From Topomyia yanbarensis (taxonomy: Eukaryota > Arthropoda > Insecta > Diptera > Culicidae), in assembly GCF_030247195.1 (NCBI RefSeq), contig NW_026683311.1, forward strand, positions 1 through 64,000: a DNA stretch of 64,000 bases, given 5' to 3'. The position numbers were made by a program, and so were the translations under genes. The notes beneath the pieces are model-generated. The model worked only from the letters and a program-made list of their open reading frames with translations. It did no database searches and was not told the origin of the DNA. Of the stretch, positions 25,452-38,700 are shown piece after piece (the first letter of the stretch is position 1; each line of letters starts with the position of its first letter).

Positions 25452-28400
25452 AAAATGTCGATTTTAAGAAATTCTGCAATGAATGTATAATGGTGAAAAT
25501 TTTTCCAAAATGTGACCACAACTGCTTCGATTTGTAGTACTAGGTCATTAACAGCCATTCAAAGTCTCTTTGGTCACATTGGCCACCATCATCGGTTCCG
25601 GAAGCCCCGGCGGAAGTATCCAAATTCTGACTAACAGTCACATCGGTTTCTCGGAGGTGGCTAGACCGAATCAACCAAACTTAGTCTCAAATGAAAGATG
25701 TTGCGTCCCCGTAAATGGCTATTAAATTTTATCCCCAACCGACTTCCGGTTCCGGAGTTACGGGTTGTGGCGTGCGATCACATAGCAAATTGTGATTCAA
25801 ACCGATACCCCGATGGAAGCAAAAAAGGTAAAAATTTCGCTAAAATGTCTCTCAAATAACTTAACTTTGCAGTTCTAGGTCACCGACGGCCAAACAAACT
25901 TTCGTTGACTACATTGACCACCATAGACGGTTCCGGAAGTGCCCGGGAAAAGCGGCCATCTTTCATAACTAGCAAACTCATATCAGTTTCTCGGAAATGG
26001 TTGGGCCGATTTTCACAAACTTAGTCCCAAATGATAGCTATATTATCCCCACAGATGTCTGTAAAATTTCGCACGGATCGCTTGTATGGTTCCGGAAATA
26101 TAGACTGAACGGTCCGGTCACACATGAAATTCCCATATAAGCCGGAACTCAAAATTTTTTTCAAAGGGGGGACCCCATGAAATTTCAGAAATCGAATTTG
26201 TATTTTTGATGCCAAACATCTTTAAAATGCATGAAACGTCGAGATTTTATGTTATCTCGAAAAATTTTTTTTATAAAGATCGACTTTTTGGGACTTTGCC
26301 GATTTCGCACCTTTTTGCCTTTCTCAATAGAAAGGTATTGCAATTGCTCTGAAAACCGACTTTTTAACGGAGGCCCGGAGGGCCGAGTGACATATACCAT
26401 TCGATTCAGTTCGTCGAGTTCGGCAAATGTCTGTGTGTGTGTATGTATGTGTGTGTGTATGTATGTGTGTGTGTATGTGCGTCTGTGTGTGTGTACGCGA
26501 ACACAATCTCACTTACTTTTCTCAGAGATGGATGAACCGATTTTTACAAACTTAGTCCCAAATGAAAGGTGCAACGTTCCCATAGGCTGCTATTGAATTT
26601 CTAATGGATCCGACTTCCGGTTCCGGAATTACAGGGTGATGAGTACGATCACGCAGAAAACGTCGATTTTAAGAAATTCTGCAATGAATGTATAATGGTG
26701 AAAATTTTTCCAAAATGTGACCACAACTGCTTCGATTTGTAGTACTAGGTCATTAACAGCCATTCAAAGTCTCTTTGGTCACATTGGCCACCATCATCGG
26801 TTCCGGAAGCCCCGGCGGAAGTATCCAAATTCAGAGTAACAGTCACATCGGTTTCTCGGAGATGGCTAGACCGATTCGACCAAACTTGACCTCAAATGAA
26901 AGGTATTGCGTCCCCGTAAATGGCTATTAAATTTTATCCCCAACCGACTTCCGGTTCCGGAGTTACGGGTTGTGGCGTGCGATCACATAGCAAATTGTGA
27001 TTCAAACCGATACCCCGATGGAAGCAAAAAAGGTAAAAATTTCGCTAAAATGTCTCTCAAATAACTTAACTTTGCAGTTCTAGGTCACCGACGGCCAAAC
27101 AAACTTTCGTTGACTACATTGACCACCATAGACGGTTCCGGAAGTGCCCGGGAAAAGCGGCCATCTTTCATAACTAGCAAACTCATATCAGTTTCTCGGA
27201 AATGGTTGGGCCGATTTTCACAAACTTAGTCCCAAATGATAGCTATATTATCCCCACAGATGTCTGTAAAATTTCGCACGGATCGCTTGTATGGTTCCGG
27301 AAATATAGACTGAACGGTCCGGTCACACATGAAATTCCCATATAAGCCGGAACTCAAAATTTTTTTCAAAGGGGGGACCCCATGAAATTTCAGAAATCGA
27401 ATTTGTATTTTCGATGCCAAACATCTTTAAAATGCATGAAACGTCGAGATTTTATGTTATCTCGAAATTTTTTTTTTTTATAAAAATCGACTTTTTGGGA
27501 CTTTGCCGATTTCGCACCTTTTTGCCTTTCTCAATAGAAAGGTATTGCAATTGCTCTGAAAACCGACTTTTTAACGGAGGCCCGGAGGGCCGAGTGACAT
27601 ATACCATTCGATTCAGTTCGTCGAGTTCGGCAAATGTCTGTGTGTGTATGTATGTGTGTGTGTATGTATGTGTGTGTGTATGTGCGTCTGTGTGTGTGTA
27701 CGCGAACACAATCTCACTCACTTTTCTCAGAGATGGATGAACCGATTTTTACAAACTTAGTCCCAAATGAAAGGTGCAACGTTCCCATAGGCTGCTATTG
27801 AATTTCTAATGGATCCGACTTCCGGTTCCGGAATTACAGGGTGATGAGTACGATCACGCAGAAAATGTCGATTTTAAGAAATTCTGCAATGAATGTATAA
27901 TGGTGAAAATTTTTCCAAAATGTGACCACAACTGCTTCGATTTGTAGTACTAGGTCATTAACAGCCATTCAAAGTCTCTTTGGTCACATTGGCCACCATC
28001 ATCGGTTCCGGAAGCCCCGGCGGAAGTATCCAAATTCAGACTAACAGTCACATCGGTTTCTCGGAGGTGGCTAGACCGAATCAACCAAACTTAGTCTCAA
28101 ATGAAAGATGTTGCGTCCCCGTAAATGGCTATTAAATTTTATCCCCAACCGACTTCCGGTTCTGGAGTTACGGGTTGTGGCGTGCGATCACATAGCAAAT
28201 TGTGATTCAAACCGATACCCCGATGGAAGCAAAAAAGGTAAAAATTTCGCTAAAATGTCTCTCAAATAACTTAACTTTGCAGTTCTAGGTCACCGACGGC
28301 CAAACAAACTTTCGTTGACTACATTGACCACCATAGACGGTTCCGGAAGTGCCCGGGAAAAGCGGCCATCTTTCATAACTAGCAAACTCATATCAGTTTC

Positions 28401-30287
28401 TCGGAAATGGTTGGGCCGATTTTCACAAACTTAGTCCCAAATGATAGCTATATTATCCCCACAGATGTCTGTAAAATTTCGCACGGATCGCTTGTATGGT
28501 TCCGGAAATATAGACTGAACGGTCCGGTCACACATGAAATTCCCATATAAGCCGGAACTCAACATTTTTTTCAAAGGGGGGACCCCATGAAATTTCAGAA
28601 ATCGAATTTGTATTTTTGATGCCAAACATCTTTAAAATGCATGAAACGTCGAGATTTTATGTTATCTCGAAAATTTTTTTTTATAAAAATCGACTTTTTG
28701 GGACTGCCGATTTCGCACCTTTTTGCCTTTCTCAATAGAAAGGTATTGCAATTGCTCTGAAAACCGACTTTTTAACGGAGGCCCGGAGGGCCGAGTGACA
28801 TATACCATTCGATTCAGTTCGTCGAGTTCGGCAAATGTCTGTGTGTGTGTATGTATGTGTGTGTGTATGTATGTGTGTGTGTATGTGCGTCTGTGTGTGT
28901 GTACGCGAACACAATCTCACTCACTTTTCTCAGAGATGGATGAACCGATTTTTACAAACTTAGTCCCAAATGAAAGGTGCAACGTTCCCATAGGCTGCTA
29001 TTGAATTTCTAATGGATCCGACTTCCGGTTCCGGAATTACAGGGTGATGAGTACGATCACGCAGAAAATGTCGATTTTAAGAAATTCTGCAATGAATGTA
29101 TAATGGTGAAAATTTTTCCAAAATGTGACCACAACTGCTTCGATTTGTAGTACTAAGTCATTAACAGCCATTCAAAGTCTCTTTGGTCACATTGGCCACC
29201 ATCATCGGTTCCGGAAGCCCCGGCGGAAGTATCCAAATTCAGACTAACAGTCACATCGGTTTCTCGGAGGTGGCTAGACCGAATCAACCAAACTTAGTCT
29301 CAAATGAAAGATGTTGCGTCCCCGTAAATGGCTATTAAATTTTATCCCCAACCGACTTCCGGTTCCGGAGTTACGGGTTGTGGCGTGCGATCACATAGCA
29401 AATTGTGATTCAAACCGATACCCCGATGGAAGCAAAAAAGGTAAAAATTTCGCTAAAATGTCTCTCAAATAACTTAACTTTGCAGTTCTAGGTCACCGAC
29501 GGCCAAACAAACTTTCGTTGACTACATTGACCACCATAGACGGTTCCGGAAGTGCCCGGGAAAAGCGGCCATCTTTCATAACTAGCAAACTCATATCAGT
29601 TTCTCGGAAATGGTTGGGCCGATTTTCACAAACTTAGTCCCAAATGATAGCTATATTATCCCCACAGATGTCTGTAAAATTTCGCACGGATCGCTTGTAT
29701 GGTTCCGGAAATATAGACTGAACGGTCCGGTCACACATGAAATTCCCATATAAGCCGGAACTCAAAATTTTTTTCAAAGGGGGGACCCCATGAAATTTCA
29801 GAAATCGAATTTGTATTTTCGATGCCAAACATCTTTAAAATGCATGAAACGTCGAGATTTTATGTTATCTCGAAATTTTTTTTTTTTATAAAAATCGACT
29901 TTTTGGGACTGCCGATTTCGCACCTTTTTGCCTTTCTCAATAGAAAGGTATTGCAATTGCTCTGAAAACCGACTTTTTAACGGAGGCCCGGAGGGCCGAG
30001 TGACATATACCATTCGATTCAGTTCGTCGAGTTCGGCAAATGTCTGTGTGTGTGTATGTATGTGTGTGTGTATGTATGTGTGTGTGTATGTATGTGTGTG
30101 TGTATGTGCGTCTGTGTGTGTGTACGCGAACACAATCTCACTCACTTTTCTCAGAGATGGATGAACCGATTTTTACAAACTTAGTCCCAAATGAAAGGTG
30201 CAACGTTCCCATAGGCTGCTATTGAATTTCTAATGGATCCGACTTCCGGTTCCGGAATTACAGGGTGATGAGTACGATCACGCAGAA
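25452..30287. repeat. Higher-order repeat copy 1 (four monomers, period 4836)
   Basis: Four consecutive monomers that recur in the next block at an offset of 4834-4836. Shared rare variants are ATTCTGACTAAC (25627 and 30461), CACTTACTTTTC (near 26511 and 31347), GGTTCTGGAG (near 28160 and 32997), TACTAAGTC (29151 and 33987) and an extra 16 bp microsatellite unit (near 30041 and 34877). The copies are not identical: for example, CTCAACATTTT at 28559 becomes CTCAAAATTTT in the partner, and a 2 bp microsatellite difference lies near 26430/31263. Boundaries are approximate because all monomers are very similar; the left limit is taken just after the T/C marker at 25451, which differs between copies. 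Confidence 0.8.
30041..30123. repeat. TG/TATG microsatellite of the satellite, expanded allele
   Basis: Every monomer carries this microsatellite after TTCGGCAAA. The basic step is a 16 bp unit, ATGTATGTGTGTGTGT. This copy, its duplicate at 34877-34959 and the copy at 42863-42943 have one unit more than usual. The copy near 15598-15649 has one fewer, giving the 1,189 bp monomer. Smaller 2-4 bp differences occur inside the units. The microsatellite is also the insertion site of the foldback element and of the MITE. Confidence 0.9.
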
Positions 30288-33200
30288 AACGTCGATTTTA
30301 AGAAATTCTGCAATGAATGTATAATGGTGAAAATTTTTCCAAAATGTGACCACAACTGCTTCGATTTGTAGTACTAGGTCATTAACAGCCATTCAAAGTC
30401 TCTTTGGTCACATTGGCCACCATCATCGGTTCCGGAAGCCCCGGCGGAAGTATCCAAATTCTGACTAACAGTCACATCGGTTTCTCGGAGGTGGCTAGAC
30501 CGAATCAACCAAACTTAGTCTCAAATGAAAGATGTTGCGTCCCCGTAAATGGCTATTAAATTTTATCCCCAACCGACTTCCGGTTCCGGAGTTACGGGTT
30601 GTGGCGTGCGATCACATAGCAAATTGTGATTCAAACCGATACCCCGATGGAAGCAAAAAAGGTAAAAATTTCGCTAAAATGTCTCTCAAATAACTTAACT
30701 TTGCAGTTCTAGGTCACCGACGGCCAAACAAACTTTCGTTGACTACATTGACCACCATAGACGGTTCCGGAAGTGCCCGGGAAAAGCGGCCATCTTTCAT
30801 AACTAGCAAACTCATATCAGTTTCTCGGAAATGGTTGGGCCGATTTTCACAAACTTAGTCCCAAATGATAGCTATATTATCCCCACAGATGTCTGTAAAA
30901 TTTCGCACGGATCGCTTGTATGGTTCCGGAAATATAGACTGAACGGTCCGGTCACACATGAAATTCCCATATAAGCCGGAACTCAAAATTTTTTTCAAAG
31001 GGGGGACCCCATGAAATTTCAGAAATCGAATTTGTATTTTTGATGCCAAACATCTTTAAAATGCATGAAACGTCGAGATTTTATGTTATCTCGAAAAATT
31101 TTTTTTATAAAAATCGACTTTTTGGGACTTTGCCGATTTCGCACCTTTTTGCCTTTCTCAATAGAAAGGTATTGCAATTGCTCTGAAAACCGACTTTTTA
31201 ACGGAGGCCCGGAGGGCCGAGTGACATATACCATTCGATTCAGTTCGTCGAGTTCGGCAAATGTCTGTGTGTGTGTGTATGTATGTGTGTGTGTATGTAT
31301 GTGTGTGTGTATGTGCGTCTGTGTGTGTGTACGCGAACACAATCTCACTTACTTTTCTCAGAGATGGATGAACCGATTTTTACAAACTTAGTCCCAAATG
31401 AAAGGTGCAACGTTCCCATAGGCTGCTATTGAATTTCTAATGGATCCGACTTCCGGTTCCGGAATTACAGGGTGATGAGTACGATCACGCAGAAAACGTC
31501 GATTTTAAGAAATTCTGCAATGAATGTATAATGGTGAAAATTTTTCCAAAATGTGACCACAACTGCTTCGATTTGTAGTACTAGGTCATTAACAGCCATT
31601 CAAAGTCTCTTTGGTCACATTGGCCACCATCATCGGTTCCGGAAGCCCCGGCGGAAGTATCCAAATTCAGAGTAACAGTCACATCGGTTTCTCGGAGATG
31701 GCTAGACCGATTCGACCAAACTTGACCTCAAATGAAAGGTATTGCGTCCCCGTAAATGGCTATTAAATTTTATCCCCAACCGACTTCCGGTTCCGGAGTT
31801 ACGGGTTGTGGCGTGCGATCACATAGCAAATTGTGATTCAAACCGATACCCCGATGGAAGCAAAAAAGGTAAAAATTTCGCTAAAATGTCTCTCAAATAA
31901 CTTAACTTTGCAGTTCTAGGTCACCGACGGCCAAACAAACTTTCGTTGACTACATTGACCACCATAGACGGTTCCGGAAGTGCCCGGGAAAAGCGGCCAT
32001 CTTTCATAACTAGCAAACTCATATCAGTTTCTCGGAAATGGTTGGGCCGATTTTCACAAACTTAGTCCCAAATGATAGCTATATTATCCCCACAGATGTC
32101 TGTAAAATTTCGCACGGATCGCTTGTATGGTTCCGGAAATATAGACTGAACGGTCCGGTCACACATGAAATTCCCATATAAGCCGGAACTCAAAATTTTT
32201 TTCAAAGGGGGGACCCCATGAAATTTCAGAAATCGAATTTGTATTTTCGATGCCAAACATCTTTAAAATGCATGAAACGTCGAGATTTTATGTTATCTCG
32301 AAATTTTTTTTTTTTATAAAAATCGACTTTTTGGGACTTTGCCGATTTCGCACCTTTTTGCCTTTCTCAATAGAAAGGTATTGCAATTGCTCTGAAAACC
32401 GACTTTTTAACGGAGGCCCGGAGGGCCGAGTGACATATACCATTCGATTCAGTTCGTCGAGTTCGGCAAATGTCTGTGTGTGTATGTATGTGTGTGTGTA
32501 TGTATGTGTGTGTGTATGTGCGTCTGTGTGTGTGTACGCGAACACAATCTCACTCACTTTTCTCAGAGATGGATGAACCGATTTTTACAAACTTAGTCCC
32601 AAATGAAAGGTGCAACGTTCCCATAGGCTGCTATTGAATTTCTAATGGATCCGACTTCCGGTTCCGGAATTACAGGGTGATGAGTACGATCACGCAGAAA
32701 ATGTCGATTTTAAGAAATTCTGCAATGAATGTATAATGGTGAAAATTTTTCCAAAATGTGACCACAACTGCTTCGATTTGTAGTACTAGGTCATTAACAG
32801 CCATTCAAAGTCTCTTTGGTCACATTGGCCACCATCATCGGTTCCGGAAGCCCCGGCGGAAGTATCCAAATTCAGACTAACAGTCACATCGGTTTCTCGG
32901 AGGTGGCTAGACCGAATCAACCAAACTTAGTCTCAAATGAAAGATGTTGCGTCCCCGTAAATGGCTATTAAATTTTATCCCCAACCGACTTCCGGTTCTG
33001 GAGTTACGGGTTGTGGCGTGCGATCACATAGCAAATTGTGATTCAAACCGATACCCCGATGGAAGCAAAAAAGGTAAAAATTTCGCTAAAATGTCTCTCA
33101 AATAACTTAACTTTGCAGTTCTAGGTCACCGACGGCCAAACAAACTTTCGTTGACTACATTGACCACCATAGACGGTTCCGGAAGTGCCCGGGAAAAGCG

Positions 33201-35121
33201 GCCATCTTTCATAACTAGCAAACTCATATCAGTTTCTCGGAAATGGTTGGGCCGATTTTCACAAACTTAGTCCCAAATGATAGCTATATTATCCCCACAG
33301 ATGTCTGTAAAATTTCGCACGGATCGCTTGTATGGTTCCGGAAATATAGACTGAACGGTCCGGTCACACATGAAATTCCCATATAAGCCGGAACTCAAAA
33401 TTTTTTTCAAAGGGGGGACCCCATGAAATTTCAGAAATCGAATTTGTATTTTTGATGCCAAACATCTTTAAAATGCATGAAACGTCGAGATTTTATGTTA
33501 TCTCGAAAATTTTTTTTTATAAAAATCGACTTTTTGGGACTGCCGATTTCGCACCTTTTTGCCTTTCTCAATAGAAAGGTATTGCAATTGCTCTGAAAAC
33601 CGACTTTTTAACGGAGGCCCGGAGGGCCGAGTGACATATACCATTCGATTCAGTTCGTCGAGTTCGGCAAATGTCTGTGTGTGTGTATGTATGTGTGTGT
33701 GTATGTATGTGTGTGTGTATGTGCGTCTGTGTGTGTGTACGCGAACACAATCTCACTCACTTTTCTCAGAGATGGATGAACCGATTTTTACAAACTTAGT
33801 CCCAAATGAAAGGTGCAACGTTCCCATAGGCTGCTATTGAATTTCTAATGGATCCGACTTCCGGTTCCGGAATTACAGGGTGATGAGTACGATCACGCAG
33901 AAAATGTCGATTTTAAGAAATTCTGCAATGAATGTATAATGGTGAAAATTTTTCCAAAATGTGACCACAACTGCTTCGATTTGTAGTACTAAGTCATTAA
34001 CAGCCATTCAAAGTCTCTTTGGTCACATTGGCCACCATCATCGGTTCCGGAAGCCCCGGCGGAAGTATCCAAATTCAGACTAACAGTCACATCGGTTTCT
34101 CGGAGGTGGCTAGACCGAATCAACCAAACTTAGTCTCAAATGAAAGATGTTGCGTCCCCGTAAATGGCTATTAAATTTTATCCCCAACCGACTTCCGGTT
34201 CCGGAGTTACGGGTTGTGGCGTGCGATCACATAGCAAATTGTGATTCAAACCGATACCCCGATGGAAGCAAAAAAGGTAAAAATTTCGCTAAAATGTCTC
34301 TCAAATAACTTAACTTTGCAGTTCTAGGTCACCGACGGCCAAACAAACTTTCGTTGACTACATTGACCACCATAGACGGTTCCGGAAGTGCCCGGGAAAA
34401 GCGGCCATCTTTCATAACTAGCAAACTCATATCAGTTTCTCGGAAATGGTTGGGCCGATTTTCACAAACTTAGTCCCAAATGATAGCTATATTATCCCCA
34501 CAGATGTCTGTAAAATTTCGCACGGATCGCTTGTATGGTTCCGGAAATATAGACTGAACGGTCCGGTCACACATGAAATTCCCATATAAGCCGGAACTCA
34601 AAATTTTTTTCAAAGGGGGGACCCCATGAAATTTCAGAAATCGAATTTGTATTTTCGATGCCAAACATCTTTAAAATGCATGAAACGTCGAGATTTTATG
34701 TTATCTCGAAATTTTTTTTTTTTATAAAAATCGACTTTTTGGGACTGCCGATTTCGCACCTTTTTGCCTTTCTCAATAGAAAGGTATTGCAATTGCTCTG
34801 AAAACCGACTTTTTAACGGAGGCCCGGAGGGCCGAGTGACATATACCATTCGATTCAGTTCGTCGAGTTCGGCAAATGTCTGTGTGTGTGTATGTATGTG
34901 TGTGTGTATGTATGTGTGTGTGTATGTATGTGTGTGTGTATGTGCGTCTGTGTGTGTGTACGCGAACACAATCTCACTCACTTTTCTCAGAGATGGATGA
35001 ACCGATTTTTACAAACTTAGTCCCAAATGAAAGGTGCAACGTTCCCATAGGCTGCTATTGAATTTCTAATGGATCCGACTTCCGGTTCCGGAATTACAGG
35101 GTGATGAGTACGATCACGCAG
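30288..35121. repeat. Higher-order repeat copy 2 (four monomers, period 4836)
   Basis: Tandem partner of the block at 25452-30287, carrying the same private variants in the same order. Similarity breaks at about 35121, where the T/C marker again differs from copy 1. The first monomer is a hybrid: it has the C marker of haplotype B upstream (30287) and haplotype A sequence with the private CTGACTAAC downstream. That is what a crossover junction between misaligned copies would leave. Block limits are estimates to within a few hundred bases. Confidence 0.78.
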
Positions 35122-35699
35122 AAAATGTCGATTTTAAGAAATTCTGCAATGAATGTATAATGGTGAAAATTTTTCCAAAATGTGACCACAACTGCTTCGA
35201 TTTGTAGTACTAGGTCATTAACAGCCATTCAAAGTCTCTTTGGTCACATTGGCCACCATCATCGGTTCCGGAAGCCCCGGCGGAAGTATCCAAATTCAGA
35301 CTAACAGTCACATCGGTTTCTCGGAGGTGGCTAGACCGAATCAACCAAACTTAGTCTCAAATGAAAGATGTTGCGTCCCCGTAAATGGCTATTAAATTTT
35401 ATCCCCAACCGACTTCCGGTTCCGGAGTTACGGGTTGTGGCGTGCGATCACATAGCAAATTGTGATTCAAACCGATACCCCGATGGAAGCAAAAAAGGTA
35501 AAAATTTCGCTAAAATGTCTCTCAAATAACTTAACTTTGCAGTTCTAGGTCACCGACGGCCAAACAAACTTTCGTTGACTACATTGACCACCATAGACGG
35601 TTCCGGAAGTGCCCGGGAAAAGCGGCCATCTTTCATAACTAGCAAACTCATATCAGTTTCTCGGAAATGGTTGGGCCGATTTTCACAAAATTAGTCCCA

Positions 35700-35780
35700 A
35701 ATGATAGCTATATTATCCCCACAGATGTCTGTAAAATTTATGTATGTGTGTGTATGTATGTGTGTGTGTATGTGCGTCTG
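35700..35780. repeat. Fusion monomer with a 374 bp internal deletion
   Basis: The sequence runs normally to GTCTGTAAAATTT (ends 35739) and then jumps directly into the microsatellite at ATGTATGTGTG. Compared with the intact neighbour (36570-36943), 374 bp are missing. These include the G-run/C-run segment, the GATGCCAA anchor, the T-run and both hairpins. This explains the 2,051 bp gap between anchors 34664 and 36715. No clear microhomology beyond one or two bases is visible at the joint. Confidence 0.85.
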
Positions 35781-38700
35781 TGTGTGTGTACGCGAACACA
35801 ATCTCACTCACTTTTCTCAGAGATGGATGAACCGATTTTTACAAACTTAGTCCCAAATGAAAGGTGCAACGTTCCCATAGGCTGCTATTGAATTTCTAAT
35901 GGATCCGACTTCCGGTTCCGGAATTACAGGGTGATGAGTACGATCACGCAGAAAATGTCGATTTTAAGAAATTCTGCAATGAATGTATAATGGTGAAAAT
36001 TTTTCCAAAATGTGACCACAACTGCTTCGATTTGTAGTACTAGGTCATTAACAGCCATTCAAAGTCTCTTTGGTCACATTGGCCACCATCATCGGTTCCG
36101 GAAGCCCCGGCGGAAGTATCCAAATTCAGACTAACAGTCACATCGGTTTCTCGGAGGTGGCTAGACCGAATCAACCAAACTTAGTCTCAAATGAAAGATG
36201 TTGCGTCCCCGTAAATGGCTATTAAATTTTATCCCCAACCGACTTCCGGTTCCGGAGTTACGGGTTGTGGCGTGCGATCACATAGCAAATTGTGATTCAA
36301 ACCGATACCCCGATGGAAGCAAAAAAGGTAAAAATTTCGCTAAAATGTCTCTCAAATAACTTAACTTTGCAGTTCTAGGTCACCGACGGCCAAACAAACT
36401 TTCGTTGACTACATTGACCACCATAGACGGTTCCGGAAGTGCCCGGGAAAAGCGGCCATCTTTCATAACTAGCAAACTCATATCAGTTTCTCGGAAATGG
36501 TTGGGCCGATTTTCACAAACTTAGTCCCAAATGATAGCTATATTATCCCCACAGATGTTTGTAAAATTTCGCACGGATCGCTTGTATGGTTCCGGAAATA
36601 TAGACTGAACGGTCCGGTCACACATGAAATTCCCATATAAGCCGGAACTCAAAATTTTTTTCAAAGGGGGGACCCCATGAAATTTCAGAAATCGAATTTG
36701 TATTTTTGATGCCAAACATCTTTAAAATGCATGAAACGTCGAGATTTTATGTTATCTCGAAAAAATTTTTTTTATAAAAATCGACTTTTTGGGACTTTGC
36801 CGATTTCGCACCTTTTTGCCTTTCTCAATAGAAAGGTATTGCAATTGCTCTGAAAACCGACTTTTTAACGGAGGCCCGGAGGGCCGAGTGACATATACCA
36901 TTCGATTCAGTTCGTCGAGTTCGGCAAATGTCTGTGTGTGTGTATGTATGTGTGTGTATGTATGTGTGTGTGTATGTGCGTCTGTGTGTGTGTACGCGAA
37001 CACAATCTCACTCACTTTTCTCAGAGATGGATGAACCGATTTTTACAAACTTAGTCCCAAATGAAAGGTGCAACGTTCCCATAGGCTGCTATTGAATTTC
37101 TAATGGATCCGACTTCCGGTTCCGGAATTACAGGGTGATGAGTACGATCACGCAGAAAATGTCGATTTTAAGAAATTCTGCAATGAATGTATAATGGTGA
37201 AAATTTTTCCAAAATGTGACCACAACTGCTTCGATTTGTAGTACTAGGTCATTAACAGCCATTCAAAGTCTCTTTGGTCACATTGGCCACCATCATCGGT
37301 TCCGGAAGCCCCGGCGGAAGTATCCAAATTCAGACTAACAGTCACATCGGTTTCTCGGAGGTGGCTAGACCGAATCAACCAAACTTAGTCTCAAATGAAA
37401 GATGTTGCGTCCCCGTAAATGGCTATTAAATTTTATCCCCAACCGACTTCCGGTTCCGGAGTTACGGGTTGTGGCGTGCGATCACATAGCAAATTGTGAT
37501 TCAAACCGATACCCCGATGGAAGCAAAAAAGGTAAAAATTTCGCTAAAATGTCTCTCAAATAACTTAACTTTGCAGTTCTAGGGCACCGACGGCCAAACA
37601 AACTTTCGTTGACTACATTGACCACCATAGACGGTTCCGGAAGTGCCCGGGAAAAGCGGCCATCTTTCATAACTAGCAAACTCATATCAGTTTCTCGGAA
37701 ATGGTTGGGCCGATTTTCACAAACTTAGTCCCAAATGATAGCTATATTATCCCCACAGATGTCTGTAAAATTTCGCACGGATCGCTTGTATGGTTCCGGA
37801 AATATAGACTGAACGGTCCGGTCACACATGAAATTCCCATATAAGCCGGAACTCAACATTTTTTTCAAAGGGGGGACCCCATGAAATTTCAGAAATCGAA
37901 TTTGTATTTTTGATGCCAAACATCTTTAAAATGCATGAAACGTCGAGATTTTATGTTATCTCGAAAATTTTTTTTTATAAAAATCGACTTTTTGGGACTG
38001 CCGATTTCGCACCTTTTTGCCTTTCTCAATAGAAAGGTATTGCAATTGCTCTGAAAACCGACTTTTTAACGGAGGCCCGGAGGGCCGAGTGACATATACC
38101 ATTCGATTCAGTTCGTCGAGTTCGGCAAATGTCTGTGTGTGTGTATGTATGTGTGTGTGTATGTATGTGTGTGTGTATGTGCGTCTGTGTGTGTGTACGC
38201 GAACACAATCTCACTCACTTTTCTCAGAGATGGATGAACCGATTTTTACAAACTTAGTCCCAAATGAAAGGTGCAACGTTCCCATAGGCTGCTATTGAAT
38301 TTCTAATGGATCCGACTTCCGGTTCCGGAATTACAGGGTGATGAGTACGATCACGCAGAAAATGTCGATTTTAAGAAATTCTGCAATGAATGTATAATGG
38401 TGAAAATTTTTCCAAAATGTGACCACAACTGCTTCGATTTGTAGTACTAGGTCATTAACAGCCATTCAAAGTCTCTTTGGTCACATTGGCCACCATCATC
38501 GGTTCCGGAAGCCCCGGCGGAAGTATCCAAATTCAGACTAACAGTCACATCGGTTTCTCGGAGGTGGCTAGACCGAATCAACCAAACTTAGTCTCAAATG
38601 AAAGATGTTGCGTCCCCGTAAATGGCTATTAAATTTTATCCCCAACCGACTTCCGGTTCCGGAGTTACGGGTTGTGGCGTGCGATCACATAGCAAATTGT

